Shown here in pieces: positions 61,248 through 64,000 of a stretch of DNA of 64,000 nt. The notes beneath the pieces are model-generated. The model did no database searches and was not told the DNA's origin. It saw only the letters and a program-made list of their open reading frames with translations. Source of the DNA: Mesostigma viride (lineage: Eukaryota > Streptophyta > Mesostigmatophyceae > Mesostigmatales > Mesostigmataceae); the NCBI GenBank assembly GCA_009746045.1, contig RPFO01000041.1, positions 5,703,323-5,767,322 on the forward strand. Reading direction: 5' to 3'. Within the stretch, counting starts at the first letter, position 1. Each line of letters begins with the position of its first letter. The position numbers and the translations under genes are program-made.

Positions 61248-62334
61248 TCAAAAACGCTGGGAGGGGTTGGCACCACGGAACACCTTCTCCTTCTTCACGA
61301 CTGGCTCCTCAGAGGTGGGGGGGGAGTCAGCAGGGCGCTTTCCCTTGAGGAAGTCGCTCTTGGGGACCTCCACAACGTCGTCATCGTCATCCTCCACCTC
61401 GATGACCTTGGGGGCCATCTTGGAAGGCGTGGTCTTCACCCTCCTGCAGGTGTTGCCCCTGAGGAACTTGGGCTCCTCCTCCTCCTCCTCCTCCTCCTCC
61501 TCCTCCTCCTTGACCTCAGCCTCCTGGGGCTGCTGCTCCTCCTCCTCCTCCTCCTCGGGATCCCGCTTGAACTGGTACCACGGGTCCTCCGCGTCGTCCA
61601 AAGGCTCCTCGTCGTCCTCGTCCTTCTCAGACTCGAGGGCCCCCTCCTCAGCGTCAGACTCGTCCTGGATTTCCTGGAGGCGCCTGCGTGCCTCCTCCTG
61701 GATCGCCTTCCTCCTCTCGTCCCTGTCCGCCTTCCTCACTTGCCACTTGAGTGGCATGTTGTAGCGAGGGTTGGACTCGCAGGGGTCCACGGGCCTGGGG
61801 ATGTTCGGAGCAGTGAAGAGGTTCTCCTCCTTGGAGAAGAAGCAATTGACGCAGAGCTCGCGCTTCCAGTTGGCGTTGGGGAAGAAAGCCCACGGAGCGG
61901 TCTCATCCCCGCACTCTGGGCAATCAGGGGGAAAATCGGCTTGTGGTCGATCTCGTTGTTCTGCAAAGCGGGGTGGGCAGCACAAAAAATGACAAGGGGC
62001 AGTGCGTCTTGTTAGAATCCACAGGAGGAGTGCAAAAATGCAGCCAAAGTCAGCAAAAAAGCAAGGAAAAGAAGTTTACCTCGAGCATGTGCTCGCAGAG
62101 GATGCATTCCGTGTGGTAGCCACCGATATCCTCGGGGACCTTGCGAAACTTGTCAATGGGGAGCAAGGTATTGCAACAAATGCAAATGGACAGCACTTCT
62201 GCGACTGGCTTGTTTTCCTTGTTCCTTTTTGCGAGAGCTGCGTCAAAAGCGTCGTGGAGCTTGTCTGTCATATCGTGGACTTTGACTCCATTGCCTGGGT
62301 AAGCGCGGACTGGGAAACGCTTAGTGCGGGCCAT
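61248..62334 (-). CDS. Acidic zinc-ribbon protein with one probable intron
   Basis: Exon 1 (62334-62080) encodes a four-Cys ribbon (CICC ... CILC) and ends at GAG|GTAAAC. The main second frame (to 61248) carries CPEC ... CVNC, Lys/Arg helices, long Glu runs, the SUMO-interaction-like stretch KVIEVEDDDDDVVEV, and a basic end. The best 3' splice site (TTTGCAG, ending 61961) gives a 119-base intron but a frame off by one. Using CCAGAG (ending 61914) keeps the frame but loses part of the second ribbon. One missing base in the assembly would reconcile the first choice. The ribbon resembles the gene at 14391. Shares an E2F-motif promoter with the RING gene. Confidence 0.55.
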
Positions 62335-62574
62335 TGTGTTTTGGTGCTAAGGGGTTGGTTTTGCTGAGAGCTTTTTGGCTATGGCGGTTTGGCTTGCAGA
62401 ATGCCCTTGGATGCAAAGTTGGAAGTGTTTTATACCTTCCCGTGGATGACGCATGGGACTTTGTGAAAAATCCTGTGGTCGCCGCTGTGACAGGCTGGTA
62501 ACGGCAAAATGGCCGTGGAAATCCACGCGGTGAAGGCCGCGGGCCGCGTGAATCCACGGGAAATCTGATACGAA

Positions 62575-62775
62575 ACCGCCTTTCCCGCGTCGCTCCACGC
62601 TGGACTGGCATGTAACCGCCGTTTCCCGCGGCACTCCACGCTGGACAAGTTCAGAAAACCGCCGTTTCCCGCGTCACGCCACGCTGGACTGGCATGTAAC
62701 CGCCGTTTCCCGCGGCACGCCACGCTGGACCGGCACGTAACGGCCGTTTCCCGCGGCACGCCACGCTAAAATCGT
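62575..62775. promoter_or_regulatory. Divergent promoter with five tandem TTTCCCGC sites
   Basis: TTTCCCGC, matching the E2F consensus TTTSSCGC, occurs at 62581, 62622, 62665, 62706 and 62747, spaced 41-43 bases, each within a repeated unit containing CACGCTGGACTGGCATG. The array lies about 240-440 bases upstream of the ATG at 62334 (minus strand) and 290-490 bases upstream of the ATG at 63067. E2F factors drive S-phase genes in animals, plants and algae; use here is inferred. Confidence 0.55.
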
Positions 62776-63066
62776 GAAGTAACCGCCACGCCAACTTGTC
62801 AGTCCCGAGCCGCGGCACGAGAAAACGGAGATCCCGAGATCTTCCAGCGGATTTTTTGGCGTGATTCCTTGTACGGCGTGCTGTCTCACGGGAAATCTTC
62901 TGCAAAACGCCTGTTCAGGCCAATCGCACGGTCACAAATCGCCCAAAAACTTTGAGGCGGAGAAGGGTCTTCGAAGTGTATATGTGCCCAACCACTACGC
63001 CTCCACGAGCACTCACCACTACACACCGCCATAGCCAAGAAAGCTCACTACATCTCTCAGAACACG

Positions 63067-64000
63067 ATGCCTAGGGCTGGATCCGCTTCTAACTCTCATG
63101 GTAGCCAGGGTGAGGGGGGAATGAGGCCTGTGCCTCGCCCACTTCCAAGGGAAGGAACTCGCGACAGGCCATACGACGCTGAGCAGGAGCAAGAGCCGGG
63201 TAATGTTCCTTTTCCTGTCCTTTTCCGTCTTTTCCCGTGGAGAGCTGTCGTTTGCAAGTGGTTTTGCCCCCAAAAGCTCACTCCTTGTGTGGTTTTCCGT
63301 GGCTTATAAATTTGTTTTTTTTTTCAATGCTTGCGTTTTTTTTTTTTTGCTTTTTTGTTTTGCTTGCAGAAGAAAGCCGTGACGCCAAACGGCTGAAGGA
63401 GATGCCTATGAGGCAGAAGGTCTCCACTCCCCCGCCCTCCGCGAACGCTCTTGGCAGGAGAAATACGAAGGGCTGTCCTGCAACGTCAAAAACGCTGTCG
63501 TTATCAAGTTGCCGCAGTGTCCCTTCTGCCTGGCCCCCAGCAAGACGGGGAAGTACGCGAGGCTCGTCGCCCTCATCGACCATCCCCACATCCACGAGTG
63601 CAACTGCGTGATGTGCCCCGAGTGCGTGGAGAAGATGAAGGCGTTCCATCTCACCAAGCCGAACGGCAAGACCACCAACATGAAGTGCCCCATGTGCAGC
63701 TGCGAAGTCCTCACGCACTACCACAAGTTCTACCAGATCGACCACGCCCTCAACGAGCTGGTGGCCTCCCTCCCCTACGGCTTCTGCGACTATGGCTGCG
63801 GAATGTTCCTTCACAGGGAGGACGTCGACGACCACTTCGCCACCTGCGAGAAGAACCGCTTCGAGTGCGGTTTCTCCGTCGAGATCAAGAGGCAGGACGG
63901 CTCCAAGTCCAAGACCGGCTGTTCCTACAGTGGCAGGAAGGCGGACGTGGAGGCTCACATGAAGAGGTGCGCCTACTACCACGAGGCCTGCGCTGTGCTG
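63067..64000 (+). CDS. RING / TRAF-like zinc-finger protein, partial, with intron
   Basis: Exon 1 (63067-63199) encodes a disordered start. The intron 63200-63369 has GTAATG at its 5' end and a pyrimidine-rich TTGCTTGCAG end. Exon 2 continues in phase (EESRDAKRLKEM), but the frame must shift by one near the C run at about 63430. After that come CPFCLAPS ... CNCVMCPEC ... CPMC, a RING-like finger in which a Cys seems to replace the usual His, then Cys/His zinc fingers of TRAF type (CDYGCGMFLHREDVDDHFATC, continuing past 63900). RING proteins usually act as ubiquitin ligases. The gene runs off the window at 64000. Confidence 0.6.

Noticed and set aside
61185-62015. 276-codon Leu-rich plus-strand open frame
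   Set aside because: Its long Leu run is the complement of the Glu codons in the acidic zinc-ribbon gene.
63278-63982. 234-codon minus-strand open frame over the RING gene
   Set aside because: Antisense to clear Cys/His zinc-finger codons; Val/Leu-rich shadow.

Overview
The window looks like a piece of a eukaryotic (algal or protist) chromosome, or of a very large DNA virus, in which virus-like genes have been invaded by several layers of transposable elements. Two blocks carry the non-mobile genes: 1-18.8 kb and 59.6-64 kb. They hold small, tightly packed genes on both strands with a giant-virus flavour: an OTU-type cysteine protease, an F-box protein, a BRO/antirepressor-like protein, a J-domain-like protein, and many Cys/His zinc-binding proteins (MYND, RING/TRAF-like, multi-ribbon). 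Probable GT-AG introns in two right-hand genes point to nuclear transcription. No ribosomal RNA, tRNA, CRISPR array or hallmark viral gene (capsid, polymerase, packaging ATPase) is visible, so viral origin is an inference from gene style only.

Left block (1-12.3 kb): after about 1.7 kb with no confident gene come a proline-rich coiled-coil protein, the OTU protease and an F-box protein in a tight head-to-tail run. Five proteins begin with the same short Cys-Cys-Cys-His knuckle joined to unrelated C-terminal parts. Middle-left block (12.3-18.8 kb): low-complexity and zinc-ribbon genes arranged as divergent pairs around promoters with heat-shock-element-like and TGAGTCA motifs. A 1-kb foldback element sits between two convergent genes.

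Centre (19-59.4 kb): a nest of LTR retrotransposons, nearly all on the minus strand. Element C1 (19.5-41.8 kb) is split by element A (22.3-36.3 kb), and A's 5' LTR is split by element B (29.8-36.2 kb). B is intact, with LTRs that look identical. C2 (46-59.4 kb), a sister of C1, is split in its integrase by a 5.4-kb DNA transposon T that has TTAA target duplications and an 812-aa transposase with AT-hooks and a PHD finger. T itself carries a further 2-kb insertion, N. Between C1 and C2 lie a Ty3/gypsy fragment with a cytosine-methyltransferase motif and a plus-strand gag-integrase element, D.

The A/B/C retrotransposons share an unusual plan. The integrase comes before a retropepsin-like domain, which precedes RT and RNase H. 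The protease has DTN or DTK in place of DTG, the RT has HGDD in place of YVDD, and the LTRs end in AGTT...AACT. There is almost no leader between the 5' LTR and the first ORF. C1, C2 and A carry an extra ORF before gag. I consider this lineage and transposon T the most novel content.

Right block (59.6-64 kb): an acidic Ser/Pro-rich protein, and a divergent pair (an acidic zinc-ribbon protein and a RING/TRAF-like protein) sharing a promoter with five tandem TTTCCCGC (E2F-type) sites. Several otherwise well-kept genes show single-base frameshifts of the same sign, often near homopolymer runs. Assembly error should be excluded before calling them pseudogenes.
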